Shown here piece after piece: positions 46,001 to 55,326 of a stretch of 64,000 nt of DNA (its first letter is position 1; each line of letters opens with the position of its first letter). The notes under the pieces are model-generated. The model saw nothing but the letters and a program-made list of their open reading frames with translations, was not told where the DNA came from and searched no databases. This DNA comes from Calditrichota bacterium (GTDB lineage: Bacteria > Calditrichota > Calditrichia > Calditrichales > J004). Both the position numbers and the translations under genes were made by a program. The DNA is taken from contig JABFGF010000005.1 in NCBI GenBank assembly GCA_013112635.1, forward strand, positions 124,001-188,000, written 5' to 3'.

Positions 46001-46187
46001 GATTAAAACTCCTTTTTCAAAAATATATTTTGTTGTTTGGTAATTAGAGGCAATTTACGTAATTAGATTTTAATATTAAAGATAAAAGGACGGGATTTTG
46101 TTGGGAGGCAGTAACTAATCCAAAAGAATTTCAAGTTTACATCTTGGAACATTCTAATTATATTCAATTTTATTTTTATGAGGAATT

Positions 46188-46976
46188 ATGGAAATAGTTT
46201 ATGTAAATGTTGATAGTGCCAACCTGTACAGGGAAGCAAATTATAGAAGTGCAATCGACTCTCAGGTTGTGTTGTGGGAAAAGCTTGAACGTATCGAAAA
46301 GGAAAAACAATTCAGCTATGTACATTGCGAAGACGGTTACAAAGGCTGGGTAAGCAATCACCAGATTTGCAAGCATGATATGCCAATAGAAACAATGAAA
46401 ACCGTTACTAAAAACCACAGCTATATTTTTGAAAAAGCTAATGTCTTGTCGCAGGTAATTCGCGAGGTTTGTGCCGGAAGTTCAATACCTCTTGAACAAA
46501 TTAAAAATGACATGGTAAAAACGTTTTTACCGGATGGGAAAGAAGGCTGGGTACGACAGGATTCGTTAAATGAAATTAACGGCGATAATCGTTCAAATCT
46601 TATTATGCTGTCCAAACGGTTTTTAGGTGTTCCATATTTTTGGGGTGGAAAATCTGCTAAAGGGCTTGATTGCTCAGGTTATGTTCAGTTACTTCACAAA
46701 TTGGTTGGCATTTCTATCCGGCGTGATTCACCAATGCAGTTTGAAGATGCAGTTTTAGTTTCTGAAAATCCTTTAGATGGACAAGTTGGGGATTTATTGT
46801 TTTTTGCTGAAGAGGGAAATAGAATTACCCATGTTGCCGTTAAACTATCGGACAGTGAAATAATACATGCCCGCGGGATGGTGCGGATAAACAGCCTTAT
46901 CCCAGGTGGCAAAGATTTTGATAAATCACTTCTGGATGATTTTGTAGCAGTAAAAACATTTTTAAATGAAAAGTAA
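46188..46976 (+). CDS. NlpC/P60 peptidase with SH3-like domains
   Basis: 262 aa. Two N-terminal bacterial-SH3-like segments (about 1-60 and 70-125; GYKGWVSNHQI and GKEGWVRQDSL end each) and a C-terminal NlpC/P60 domain: C162 in GLDCSGYVQLLHKL, H215 in ITHVAVKL, H227 in IIHARGMV. Layout matches the YkfC-type gamma-D-glutamyl-L-diamino-acid endopeptidases that cut stem peptides in murein recycling. No signal peptide is visible, in favour of a cytoplasmic recycling role. GAGGA precedes the ATG. Confidence 0.88.
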   Translation: MEIVYVNVDSANLYREANYRSAIDSQVVLWEKLERIEKEKQFSYVHCEDGYKGWVSNHQICKHDMPIETMKTVTKNHSYIFEKANVLSQVIREVCAGSSIPLEQIKNDMVKTFLPDGKEGWVRQDSLNEINGDNRSNLIMLSKRFLGVPYFWGGKSAKGLDCSGYVQLLHKLVGISIRRDSPMQFEDAVLVSENPLDGQVGDLLFFAEEGNRITHVAVKLSDSEIIHARGMVRINSLIPGGKDFDKSLLDDFVAVKTFLNEK

Positions 46977-47029
46977 AAAGTAATTTAAATTTTGGTTCAA
47001 CATTCTGACTAATTGATGATGGTGTCAAT

Positions 47030-47533
47030 ATGCTTACAAAAAGCGTACTTGTCTTAAATCAAAATTATGTTCCAATCAGCATTTGTTCTGCAAAGAAAGC
47101 AGTAATTCTTATTTTGCTGGAAAAGGCACAAATGATTGAACGGTATCAGCTTGGGATTCATTCTATAAATATTGAACTTCCATATCCCAGCGTAATTCGT
47201 TTAAACAGGTATGTCCGCAAACCTTTTCAAAAAGTCTCTTTAAATCGTAAAAATATTTTTAAGCGCGATAAACACAGATGCCAGTATTGTGGAAAAAACC
47301 ACCAGGCAATGACCATAGATCATTTAATTCCTAAAAGTGCTGGTGGTAAAGATACTTGGGAAAATCTTGTTTGTGCATGTATCCGATGCAATGGCAAAAA
47401 GGGTGACCAAACTCCCGATCAGGCTGGAATGAAGCTTTTACGACGACCTAAAAAACCATCTCATCTTTTCTATCTTCAACATTTGGCCGGTACTTCACAC
47501 GATACATGGAATGATTACCTGTTTATGAATTAG
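47030..47533 (+). CDS. HNH endonuclease-family protein
   Basis: 167 aa. LVLNQNYVPISICSAKKAVILILLEKAQM is the conserved N-terminus of a widespread family of stand-alone HNH proteins. The nuclease core has CQYCGK and CIRCNGKKG zinc-binding CxxC pairs around MTIDHLIPKSAGGKDTWENL (catalytic His). Such genes are common in FCB and cyanobacterial chromosomes without phage context; function not established. 53 bases after the NlpC/P60 gene, same strand. Confidence 0.88.
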   Translation: MLTKSVLVLNQNYVPISICSAKKAVILILLEKAQMIERYQLGIHSINIELPYPSVIRLNRYVRKPFQKVSLNRKNIFKRDKHRCQYCGKNHQAMTIDHLIPKSAGGKDTWENLVCACIRCNGKKGDQTPDQAGMKLLRRPKKPSHLFYLQHLAGTSHDTWNDYLFMN

Positions 47534-47551
47534 CAATGTTAAGAATATATT

Positions 47552-48316
47552 CTATTGCTCTTTATTCCTCTGGATCGAAAATATATATAACTTTTCTGCA
47601 GAGTCACTGACGATATAAATCAAATCGTTTTCCGAATCGATAGCAATCCCTTCCGCTTTATTAACCGAAATGGAATAGGTGTTTAGAACGCTCCCCGATA
47701 AACTATACTCATATACTTCTTCGTTTTGGTCGCTAAGAATCCAAAGGACTTGGTTTTTAGAATCGTAGCTAATACCGGAGAAATCATTAGCAAAATTTAT
47801 TTGCTCAAATTGTAATAAATCAAAATTTTCATCCAGTTCAATTAATCTTCCGGGACTTTTTTCCTTTAACAAATAGAAATGATTATTGGTAGGATCGAGA
47901 CATATCCCTTCAAGTCCATTTTCACCACCGGCATCGTTTATGTTCACATAATTCAACACATTCCCAATCACATCTAACTGAACCATTTGAGATAAATATT
48001 CTTCTGCAACCCAAATAGTTGAGTCTTTGGGGCTTTGGATAATTCCCTCCAGATCATTTCCGGTGTAGTTTAGTTCGCCTAAAATATTGCCTTCAAAATC
48101 AATTTTATATACCCTGTTTGTATTATCGCTTACTGTCCATAAAAAAGTTTTGTCTTGGGATAAGGCTAATCCTGAAGGTTCCGGGACATCAATCTTAAAT
48201 TCCGTTTCTTTTTTGAGGAAGGGGTATTCCTGTGTAGGATTGGCACCATCTGAACAGGCAATTATTATATACGAACAAAGAACTATCAATAAATTTTTTT
48301 GTATTGGTTTTCTCAT
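47552..48316 (-). CDS. SdiA-regulated-type beta-propeller lipoprotein
   Basis: 254 aa. Lipobox SYIIIAC near residue 20. The rest is propeller-like: EPSGLALSQDKTFLWTVSDNTNRVYKID, NDLEGIIQSPKDSTIWVAEE, NGLEGICLDPTNNHFYLLKE, EGIAIDSENDLIYIVSDSAEKLYIF. The repeated (E/D)G(I/L)(A/C) ... WxxSD pattern is that of the SdiA-regulated (pfam06977) family. Probably outer-membrane or periplasmic; ligand or activity unknown. Ends 18 bases from the convergent HNH gene. Confidence 0.75.
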   Translation of the reverse strand: MRKPIQKNLLIVLCSYIIIACSDGANPTQEYPFLKKETEFKIDVPEPSGLALSQDKTFLWTVSDNTNRVYKIDFEGNILGELNYTGNDLEGIIQSPKDSTIWVAEEYLSQMVQLDVIGNVLNYVNINDAGGENGLEGICLDPTNNHFYLLKEKSPGRLIELDENFDLLQFEQINFANDFSGISYDSKNQVLWILSDQNEEVYEYSLSGSVLNTYSISVNKAEGIAIDSENDLIYIVSDSAEKLYIFSIQRNKEQ

Positions 48317-48447
48317 TTAATCAATCATTTATTTTGTTACTTTTTAAAAACTTTAAATAAGCATTGTGCAAAGATAAATGTCAATTTTGGAGAAATCTTG
48401 AATTTACAATACTCATTTTTCACGAAACCCGTTTATAATGTTTTAGT

Positions 48448-50577
48448 TCAGTTTTTGTTTTTTTCATTTTTGCCAACTAAATCGGTGTTCAATAAAGTAC
48501 GCGCCACATTTGTTGCGTGGCTGCTAATTCGTTTTAGCAAATCAATTAAGGTTACATGGATTTCACTGCTCGCTACAGTTTCAGGCACATCCTGCTGTAA
48601 ACGGGTATAATGGATACGGCGCAGGTCCATTTCCATTAAACGGTACTGCTTATATTTTTTTTCAACTTTTTTGGCCTGTTCCAGGTTAACATCCTTAAAC
48701 ACATTTAATGTCCGGCTGATTTGTTTCATGGTTTTTGTGTGAAAATCTATTACTTCTGATTTTCCTTGTTCTGAAAAATCACAATTTAAATCCATCTTTT
48801 TCTGGGCCAGACGTTTTAAATCTTTTGAAACAATATCTCCAATTTGCTCAAGATCAGATGCGGCATGCATCATTTGAAATACCTCGTTAACCCGTTCTTC
48901 TTCAAGATCCTGTTGGCTTATTTTTGTAAGGTATCGGGTAACTTTTGAAGAAATAAAATTAACTTCCTGTTCATTAAAATCCACTTCTTCCAGGGTTTCG
49001 AAATCCGGTTTAATAAATGGTTTAATAATTTTTTCAACCATGCTGCTTACTTTTTTTCCAAGCCGAAGAATTTCTACTTTCGCCAAATTTAAAGCTAAGG
49101 CGGGTGTGTCGATTAAACCTTCATCTAAAAATTTTACTTTAAATGGGCTTTCCTCTTCTTCGTCTTCTAAATCAGGAAATATTTTACAAATCCAATTTGC
49201 AGCAATATTTGTAAAGGGCAGCATCACAAATGTTAATGAAACATTAAAAACAGTATGTGCATTGGCAATCTGCCTCGGTACAACTTCTGCCAAATGCTCC
49301 ATTCCTGTTATCGAAGCTGTTCCTTTTGGAGATATCCAACGAATGAGTTCGGCAAAAGACGGAATCCACCAGATAAAAAGCAGAACACCGACAGCTTTAA
49401 ATAATGTATGAGCAATGGCAACACGTTTTGCTTCGCGGCTGGTATTAATGCTGGCAAGAAATGCTGTTATACTTGTACCAATATTGGCACCAAAAAGTAA
49501 TGGAATGCCTGCCTCCAGTGTAATTAAACCTTGCGTGCCTAAAATTATGATGATACCTGTAAATGCGCTGCTGCTTTGAATGAGTGCTGTGAAAACTGTA
49601 CCGACCAAAAGACCAAGAAGTGGATTTTCTAATGTTAAAAGTAAATCTATAAAGGGAATATATGTACGTAATGGGTACATGGCATCGGACATGATTTTCA
49701 TGCCAAAAAAGAGCATTCCAAATCCAAGAATAGTTTCCCCTATATTTTTATATTTTTGTGATTTACCAAAGAAAAAGATTAGAAACCCAACTCCGATCAT
49801 CAACAAAGCATAATCTGTTAGTTTAAAAGCAATTAATTGTGCTGTAATAGTTGTTCCGATATCTGCACCAAGAATTATACCCAGCGATTGTCCAAATGTC
49901 ATCAGTTGGGCCTGAACAAAAGAGACCAGCATTACGGTTGTGGCGCTACTGCTTTGGATGATCATTGTTACAAAAGTTCCAACACCAACGGCGATAAAGC
50001 GATTATTGGTTAAGGTACTCAGGATAGAACGGAGATTGCTGCCAGCCGATTTTTTCATGCCTTCGCTCATCATTTCCATTCCAAAAAGGAAAAGGGCTAA
50101 ACCACCCAGCAATCCTATTACTAAAAAGAAAACCCATTTACTTTCACGTCCATGAATCCGGAAATAGACAATATCGTTATTGGGAGCTGCATTATATATT
50201 CTGGCAGAAAATTCATAAATGCCGCTTTTATTTCCAAGGGTGATGTAGTTTTCTGCAATACCCTTTTCGTCAGTTTGGATAACCTCGGTTTCCAGCAAGG
50301 CTCCTTTTTGTTTTGCCGGACCTTTTATAAATAAAAAATGAACGGAAACATTTGAAACAGGAGTGTTTTTACTGTCCAAAACCTGAACGCGAATTGGTTG
50401 TTTGGTTTTCTCATTTATCGTTTGGTGTCGGCCATCTCCAGAAAAATTTGGTTGGTCAACTGATGTTGGTTTTACAATACGTAAAAAAGTAGAATCACCA
50501 TCAGAATATTGTTGTCCATAAATGGAGTGAAAGGGAAAACTGATAAATACCAGAATAGTTAAAAAATATTTACTCAT
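48448..50577 (-). CDS. Na/Pi-cotransporter-family protein with periplasmic Ig-like and PhoU-like domains
   Basis: 709 aa. A signal peptide (LTILVFISFPFHSIYG) leads an Ig-like (Big_1-type) domain at about 25-145 (QPIRVQVLDSKNTPVSNVSVHFLF, TDEKGIAENYITLGNKSGIYEF). Then come the two inverted NptA/PitA-type repeats with QSSSATT and QSSSAFTG and GADIGTT / GANIGTS motifs, about eight membrane helices. A C-terminal cytoplasmic PhoU-like helical domain follows (about 530-690). Family members move phosphate with sodium or act in phosphate signalling. The N-terminal periplasmic Ig-like domain is an unusual addition. Single gene. Confidence 0.88.
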   Translation of the reverse strand: MSKYFLTILVFISFPFHSIYGQQYSDGDSTFLRIVKPTSVDQPNFSGDGRHQTINEKTKQPIRVQVLDSKNTPVSNVSVHFLFIKGPAKQKGALLETEVIQTDEKGIAENYITLGNKSGIYEFSARIYNAAPNNDIVYFRIHGRESKWVFFLVIGLLGGLALFLFGMEMMSEGMKKSAGSNLRSILSTLTNNRFIAVGVGTFVTMIIQSSSATTVMLVSFVQAQLMTFGQSLGIILGADIGTTITAQLIAFKLTDYALLMIGVGFLIFFFGKSQKYKNIGETILGFGMLFFGMKIMSDAMYPLRTYIPFIDLLLTLENPLLGLLVGTVFTALIQSSSAFTGIIIILGTQGLITLEAGIPLLFGANIGTSITAFLASINTSREAKRVAIAHTLFKAVGVLLFIWWIPSFAELIRWISPKGTASITGMEHLAEVVPRQIANAHTVFNVSLTFVMLPFTNIAANWICKIFPDLEDEEEESPFKVKFLDEGLIDTPALALNLAKVEILRLGKKVSSMVEKIIKPFIKPDFETLEEVDFNEQEVNFISSKVTRYLTKISQQDLEEERVNEVFQMMHAASDLEQIGDIVSKDLKRLAQKKMDLNCDFSEQGKSEVIDFHTKTMKQISRTLNVFKDVNLEQAKKVEKKYKQYRLMEMDLRRIHYTRLQQDVPETVASSEIHVTLIDLLKRISSHATNVARTLLNTDLVGKNEKNKN

Positions 50578-50625
50578 AATTTATCTCCCAGAATATCCGG
50601 TTAACCTTGGGTTAATCATTTTAAA

Positions 50626-51093
50626 CTACCATTTTGTATATGGGGTTTTTGTTAAGCTTGCATTGTAATACTTATTATCACCCGTTACTTCTTTACCAAG
50701 CCAAGTGGGTTTTGCAAATTCTTCATCTTCTGATGAGAGCTCAATTTCTGCAATTGTTAAACCTTCATTTTCGCCATAAAACTCATCAACTTCAAAAATA
50801 TGGCTGCCGACTTCAACGATATTTCGGGTTTTATCAATAATTCCGGGTTCACATAATTTTAGTAGCTCAGCAACATCTGCAGTTGATATTTCTTTTTCCC
50901 ATTCATAGCGGGTAGTTCCACTTTCACTTCCCTTACCTTTTATGGTTATAAACCCTTTTTCGCCTTTAATGCGAACGCGAACAGCTCTTTCCGGAACAGA
51001 GGATAGATAGCCCTGGGTAATACGCATTGATTTTTTCACAAATGGTTTATAATCGCCGGTAACTAAAAATTTTCTTTCAATTTCTTGCGCCAT
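50626..51093 (-). CDS. CYTH-domain triphosphatase-like protein
   Basis: The frame opens at 51165; the ATG at 51093 follows AGGAG by 4 bases and begins MAQEIERKFLV, the defining EIERKF start of CYTH proteins. About 155 aa. Alternating charged strands of the tunnel fold are seen: RAVRVRIKGEKGFITIKGKG, YEWEKEI, IDKTRNIVEV, FEVDEFYGENEGLTIAEIEL. Size and sequence fit the short bacterial triphosphate-tunnel enzymes (e.g. Nitrosomonas europaea/Clostridium type), which hydrolyse tripolyphosphate or similar. Substrate not settled. Confidence 0.88.
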   Translation of the reverse strand: MAQEIERKFLVTGDYKPFVKKSMRITQGYLSSVPERAVRVRIKGEKGFITIKGKGSESGTTRYEWEKEISTADVAELLKLCEPGIIDKTRNIVEVGSHIFEVDEFYGENEGLTIAEIELSSEDEEFAKPTWLGKEVTGDNKYYNASLTKTPYTKW

Positions 51094-51421
51094 TTTTTCT
51101 CCTGAAATTCGAAATCTCATTAACAAAGTGATTCTATCATAAATGTATAAAGCACAGCTAATCATTCAAAAGTTAAATTTTTTGAAGGAAAACTATAATC
51201 TGATAAGCTCATTTAGTCGGCTTGTTTTTGGATATTAAAACAAAAAGTAAATAAAATCTCTTTGATAGAATGTTGAAAAATGAAATCGTTTGCCGCTAAT
51301 TATAATTGTCATAATTTCCTCAATTTTGTACATTCCCGCTTCTAATTTTTATAATATTTTTTATACCTTCAGTGTTTAAATTCTGTAAAGGTTTTCATTA
51401 CACAAGATTGAAAGGAAGTTC
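51094..51421. other. Divergent intergenic region before trpS
   Basis: About 330 AT-rich bases. It must hold promoters for the CYTH gene and for the trpS-scp operon. I found no tRNA-like T-box, palindrome or open frame of note; AAGGAAG just before 51422 is the trpS ribosome site. Confidence 0.5.
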
Positions 51422-52444
51422 ATGTCCAGGGAAGTTGTACTAACAGGCATAACCACAACAGGTACACCACATTTAGGAAATTATGTTGGCGCAATCCGCC
51501 CGGCAATTGAAGCAAGCCACAACGAAAATGTTTTATCATATTATTTCTTAGCCGATTATCATGCATTAATTAAAAATCAAAATCCAAAACTTTTACAGCA
51601 ATCTACTTTTGAAATTGCAGCAACCTGGCTGGCCTGCGGACTCGATCCTGAAAAAGTGGTGTTTTACCGCCAATCCGATATTCCGGAAATTATGGAGCTT
51701 ACCTGGATGTTGACCTGTATGTCGGCTAAAGGATTGATGAACCGCTCTCACGCGTATAAAGCGATGATTCAGGCCAATGAAGAAAATGGTAAAACAGATT
51801 TGGAAGAAGGCGTCACCATGGGGCTTTTTTGCTACCCGATTTTGATGGCTGCCGATATTTTAATGTTTAAAGCCAACAAAGTACCGGTTGGCAAAGATCA
51901 AATCCAGCATATTGAAATGGCCCGTGATTTGGCCCAAAGATTTAACCACCATTACGGCGAATTACTCATATTACCGGAATCCGTTATTGATAAAAAAAGC
52001 TCTGTTTTAACAGGACTTGACGGCCGTAAAATGAGTAAAAGTTACAACAATACAATTCCTCTTTTTTTACCGGAAAAGAAACTGCGCAAAATGATCAATA
52101 AAATCATTACCAATTCTCTGGAGCCGGGAGAGCCAAAAGATGCAGACAGTTCATCTGTTTTTCAAATTTACCAGGCTTTTGCATCGGAGGAAGAAGCAAA
52201 AGAAATGCGCAAAAAATTTGAAGAAGGAATTGCCTGGGGTGCTGCAAAACAGGAACTATTTGAATACATCAATGAGCAAATAAAAAACTATCGTGAAGAA
52301 TATACTAGGTTGATGGATAACCCGGATTATGTTCAAAAAGTTTTAATGCAGGGGGCAGAAAAAGCGCGTGATGTAAGTGTTCCTTATATTAAACAGCTTC
52401 GGGATGCCATTGGTTTTATGCCAATCTCTAAAATTGGTAACTAA
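51422..52444 (+). CDS. trpS: Tryptophanyl-tRNA synthetase TrpS
   Basis: 340 aa, normal bacterial length. Class I motifs: TGTPHLGNYVGAIRP (HIGH equivalent PHLGN) and GLDGRKMSKSYNN (KMSKS). YPILMAADILMFKANKVPVGKDQIQHIEMARDLAQRFN is the typical tryptophan-site region. Charges tRNA-Trp. It leads a compact plus-strand block with scpA. Confidence 0.97.
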   Translation: MSREVVLTGITTTGTPHLGNYVGAIRPAIEASHNENVLSYYFLADYHALIKNQNPKLLQQSTFEIAATWLACGLDPEKVVFYRQSDIPEIMELTWMLTCMSAKGLMNRSHAYKAMIQANEENGKTDLEEGVTMGLFCYPILMAADILMFKANKVPVGKDQIQHIEMARDLAQRFNHHYGELLILPESVIDKKSSVLTGLDGRKMSKSYNNTIPLFLPEKKLRKMINKIITNSLEPGEPKDADSSSVFQIYQAFASEEEAKEMRKKFEEGIAWGAAKQELFEYINEQIKNYREEYTRLMDNPDYVQKVLMQGAEKARDVSVPYIKQLRDAIGFMPISKIGN

Positions 52445-52490
52445 TAAATTGTTGATTGAATAATTCACACAGTCACAATAAAACAATCTT

Positions 52491-53243
52491 ATGATTTACA
52501 AAGTAAAACTCGATATTTTTGAAGGGCCGTTTGATCTGCTTCTGTTTTTGATTCGCAAAAATGAAGTGGATATTTATGATATCCCTATCTTTAAAATTAC
52601 CAAACAATTCCTTGATTATATTGAAGTTATGAAAATATTGGATCTGGACATTGCCGGTGATTTTATTGAGATGTGTGCCATTTTAATGAGTATTAAAGCA
52701 CGCTATTTGTTGCCGCGCCCTGAGTCTGATGAAGATGACGAAATTGATGATCCGCGAACCGAACTTGTTGAGCGTCTGATTGAATATAAAAAATTCAAAG
52801 AAGCTTCTATCGAGATGGAAGAGCTTGAGGAAAAGCGCAGCAGAATGTTTGGCCGGGAGTATTTCAATTTTATCCCTAAAACCGAAGATATTAGTGATGA
52901 AGATTATTTGGATGATGCAACACTTTTTGATCTGGTAATGGCTTTCCGAACAGCTTTGGACAACATGCCTAAAATACACCAGCATGAAGTACAAATGATT
53001 AAAGTAACTGTTGAAGAACAATCCGATTTAATTTTGCTAAGACTTCAATCCAAACCACTTGTGCTTTTTCAGGATTTGATGAAGGAATTAAAAGAGAAGA
53101 TTGTAATAATCGTAACTTTTATCGCTTTGCTCGATCTGGTTAAAAATGGAATGATTGAGGTTAGCCAGTCACATGTTTATGATGATATTCGCATAAAGCC
53201 AAGGACTGCGGATACTGATAATATTTCAGAAGATGAGGATTGA
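52491..53243 (+). CDS. scpA: Segregation and condensation protein ScpA
   Basis: 250 aa. KLDIFEGPFDLLLFLIRKNEVDIYDIPI is the kleisin N-terminal signature; EMCAILMSIKARYLLP follows; a C-terminal winged-helix segment (IVIIVTFIALLDLVKNGMIEVSQSHVYDDIRI) matches ScpA. It bridges SMC heads with ScpB. The neighbouring gene starts inside its stop codon and scpB follows that gene. Confidence 0.95.
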   Translation: MIYKVKLDIFEGPFDLLLFLIRKNEVDIYDIPIFKITKQFLDYIEVMKILDLDIAGDFIEMCAILMSIKARYLLPRPESDEDDEIDDPRTELVERLIEYKKFKEASIEMEELEEKRSRMFGREYFNFIPKTEDISDEDYLDDATLFDLVMAFRTALDNMPKIHQHEVQMIKVTVEEQSDLILLRLQSKPLVLFQDLMKELKEKIVIIVTFIALLDLVKNGMIEVSQSHVYDDIRIKPRTADTDNISEDED

Positions 53244-53782
53244 AATTGGGACAAAGATACTCTGAAATTTCTCCTAAAATAAAAAAGTTTATCGAAAGCC
53301 AGAAGATGTTTTTTGTAGGTACAGCAACTGCAGAAAGCCGGGTTAATATATCACCAAAAGGGATGGATTCATTTCGCGTGTTAGATGAAAACAGGGTGGT
53401 GTGGTTAAATGTAACCGGCAGCGGTAATGAAACTTCGGCGCATGTTCAGGAAAACCCCAGAATGACAATTATGTTTTGCGCATACGAAGGAAAACCTTTG
53501 ATATTAAGACTATATGGGGTAGCAAAAGCAATTCGGCCAAATGATCCTGAATGGGAAAAACTATATTCGTTGTTTAACCCATTGCCTGGAGCACGCCAAA
53601 TATTTGATGTGAAAATAGACCTGGTGCAAACATCCTGTGGTATGGCAGTTCCATTTTATGATTATGTTGAGGATAGGGATTTATTAACAAAATGGGCAAA
53701 TAAAAAGAGCCCGGCCGATATAGAAAAATATCAACAGGAAAAAAATAAAATTAGCCTGGATGGTAAGCCGATCCACATATAA
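53240..53782 (+). CDS. Pyridoxamine-phosphate-oxidase-like (flavin-binding split barrel) protein between scpA and scpB
   Basis: 180 aa from a TTG at 53240 that overlaps the scpA stop; GAGG lies 4 bases ahead. The next TTG (53246) is also possible; no ATG fits. The N-terminal half is a PNPOx-like split barrel: FIESQKMFFVGTATAESRVNISPKGMDSFRVL, GSGNETSAHVQENPRMTIMFCAYEGKPLILRLYG. The C-terminal half has DLVQTSCGMAVPFYDYVEDRDLLTKWA, seen in a conserved subgroup of these proteins. Such folds bind FMN, F420 or heme. Role unknown; translational coupling to scpA and 9-base distance to scpB make it part of the operon. Confidence 0.8.
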   Translation: MKLGQRYSEISPKIKKFIESQKMFFVGTATAESRVNISPKGMDSFRVLDENRVVWLNVTGSGNETSAHVQENPRMTIMFCAYEGKPLILRLYGVAKAIRPNDPEWEKLYSLFNPLPGARQIFDVKIDLVQTSCGMAVPFYDYVEDRDLLTKWANKKSPADIEKYQQEKNKISLDGKPIHI

Positions 53783-53791
53783 AGGTTTAAA

Positions 53792-54568
53792 ATGGTATTA
53801 GACAATATACAAATAGTTGAAGCTCTTCTTTTTGCTTCAGATTCGCCGGTTTCCGGGAAAAAATTGCGTGAGATTCTCCCGGAAATTGGCAATGAGAAAA
53901 AGATAAAAAAACTCATCAGTGAAATTGACGAAAAGTACCAAAAAAATAATTCACCATTAAAAATTGTTGAGTTGGCCGGCGGATACCAGATTGTAACCCG
54001 TGAAGAATTTGCCACCTGGATCAGCCAGCTTTTCCGGGCCCGTTCCCGGGCAAAACTCACCCGTAAAGGTTTGGAAACACTATCCATAATTGCTTACAAA
54101 CAACCCATTACAAAAGTTGAGGTGGAAAAGATCCGTGGTGTGAACAGCGATGGTGTTGTGCGGACATTGATTGAACGCAACTTAATTACAATTCGTGGTC
54201 GTGAAAAGGCTCCGGGTAATCCTCTGCTTTATGGGACAACAAGTTATTTTCTGGAATATTTCGGACTAAAAAGTATTACCGACTTACCAAAATTAAAAGA
54301 AGTTGATGAACTTTTAAAAGGCGATTCTAAATTTTTGGAAAGCCTGGATCAGGTGGCTTTGGATCAGATGTCGCCGGAATCTCTGGGAATAAGTTCCATG
54401 GAAAGCGAAAATGTCCCTTCAAACGAATTATTGGATGAAATTGCCCGTGTTGAAAACGAATCAAAATCTGACCCTGATGAAGTGTCTGAAGTTAAGGTAA
54501 TTGAACCGGAAGAAGTTGAAGAGGAAAAGAATGAAAAAAAAAGTGAATCCGGAGAATCAGATCAATGA
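53792..54568 (+). CDS. scpB: Segregation and condensation protein ScpB
   Basis: 258 aa. Two winged-helix units: IVEALLFASDSPVSGKKLREI...VELAGGYQIVTREEFATWI and LSIIAYKQPITKVEVEKIRGVNSDGVVRTLIERNLITIRGREKAPGNPLLYGTTSYFLEYFGL, the classic ScpB core. A long acidic tail (about 190-258; SDPDEVSEVKVIEPEEVEEEKNEK) is extra. ScpB dimer binds ScpA in the SMC complex. Stop overlaps the rluB-like start. Confidence 0.95.
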   Translation: MVLDNIQIVEALLFASDSPVSGKKLREILPEIGNEKKIKKLISEIDEKYQKNNSPLKIVELAGGYQIVTREEFATWISQLFRARSRAKLTRKGLETLSIIAYKQPITKVEVEKIRGVNSDGVVRTLIERNLITIRGREKAPGNPLLYGTTSYFLEYFGLKSITDLPKLKEVDELLKGDSKFLESLDQVALDQMSPESLGISSMESENVPSNELLDEIARVENESKSDPDEVSEVKVIEPEEVEEEKNEKKSESGESDQ

Positions 54569-55272
54569 TGAGAATTAACCGATTTATGGCACAAGCCGGT
54601 GTAGCTGCACGCCGCAAATGTGATGAAATGATTTCTGCCGGAAAAGTGAAAGTGAATGGCAAGGTTATCGATCAACTTGGGCTGATGATTGATGAAAACA
54701 AAGATCATGTTGAGGTGAATGGTAAGTCTTTAAATATAGTTTCTGAGTTTACATACATTTTGCTTAACAAACCTGAAGAGACAATAACCAGTGTTGAAGA
54801 TCAGCATAAGCGGCAAACGGTTGTTGAGTTAATTGAAACTTCCCAGCGAATTTTCCCTGTTGGCCGTCTTGATTATAATACCACTGGTGTTCTGCTTTTA
54901 ACAGATGATGGCGAATTGACAAACCGTTTGATCCACCCAAGTTTTAAAGCACCGAAAGTTTATCATGTTTTATTGGATAGAAGAATAAAACCTATCGACC
55001 TGCACCGCTTTAAAAATGGTATTGAGCTGGAAGGGAAAAAAACACTTCCATGTAAAATACGTGAATTGCGTGTTGTTGATAATTGCAGCTTTATGGAAAT
55101 TGAATTGCGCGAAGGAAGAAAAAGACAAATCCGGATGATGTTTCAGGAGCTTCAGTATGAAGTGGAAGATCTGGACAGGGTCTCATTTGCAGGCGTAACA
55201 TATACAGGATTAAAACGTGGCCAATGGCGCTTTTTAACTCACGAAGAAATTGATCGTCTAAAAAAAATGTAA
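54565..55272 (+). CDS. rluB: 23S rRNA pseudouridine synthase, RluB/RsuA family
   Basis: 235 aa. An N-terminal S4 domain (MRINRFMAQAGVAARRKCDEMISAGKVKVNGK) and a catalytic domain with VGRLDYNTTGVLLLTDDGELTNRLIHPSFKAPKVYHV, where GRLDYxTxG holds the catalytic Asp, and ELREGRKRQIRMMF. These define the RsuA/RluB/E/F group; RluB is favoured by the scpA-scpB-rluB order common in bacteria. Isomerises a U in 23S rRNA helix 89-type site. ATG repeated (54565/54568). Confidence 0.9.
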   Translation: MMRINRFMAQAGVAARRKCDEMISAGKVKVNGKVIDQLGLMIDENKDHVEVNGKSLNIVSEFTYILLNKPEETITSVEDQHKRQTVVELIETSQRIFPVGRLDYNTTGVLLLTDDGELTNRLIHPSFKAPKVYHVLLDRRIKPIDLHRFKNGIELEGKKTLPCKIRELRVVDNCSFMEIELREGRKRQIRMMFQELQYEVEDLDRVSFAGVTYTGLKRGQWRFLTHEEIDRLKKM

Positions 55273-55326
55273 TCAATAAAGGCTGCCAACTTGCTGTTTG
55301 AAGCAACCACTCAAATTTTATAACAA

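Noticed and set aside
51094-51421. T-box or tryptophan riboswitch leader before trpS
   Set aside because: No T-box consensus (TGGNACCGCG-like) or terminator/antiterminator pair in the leader.
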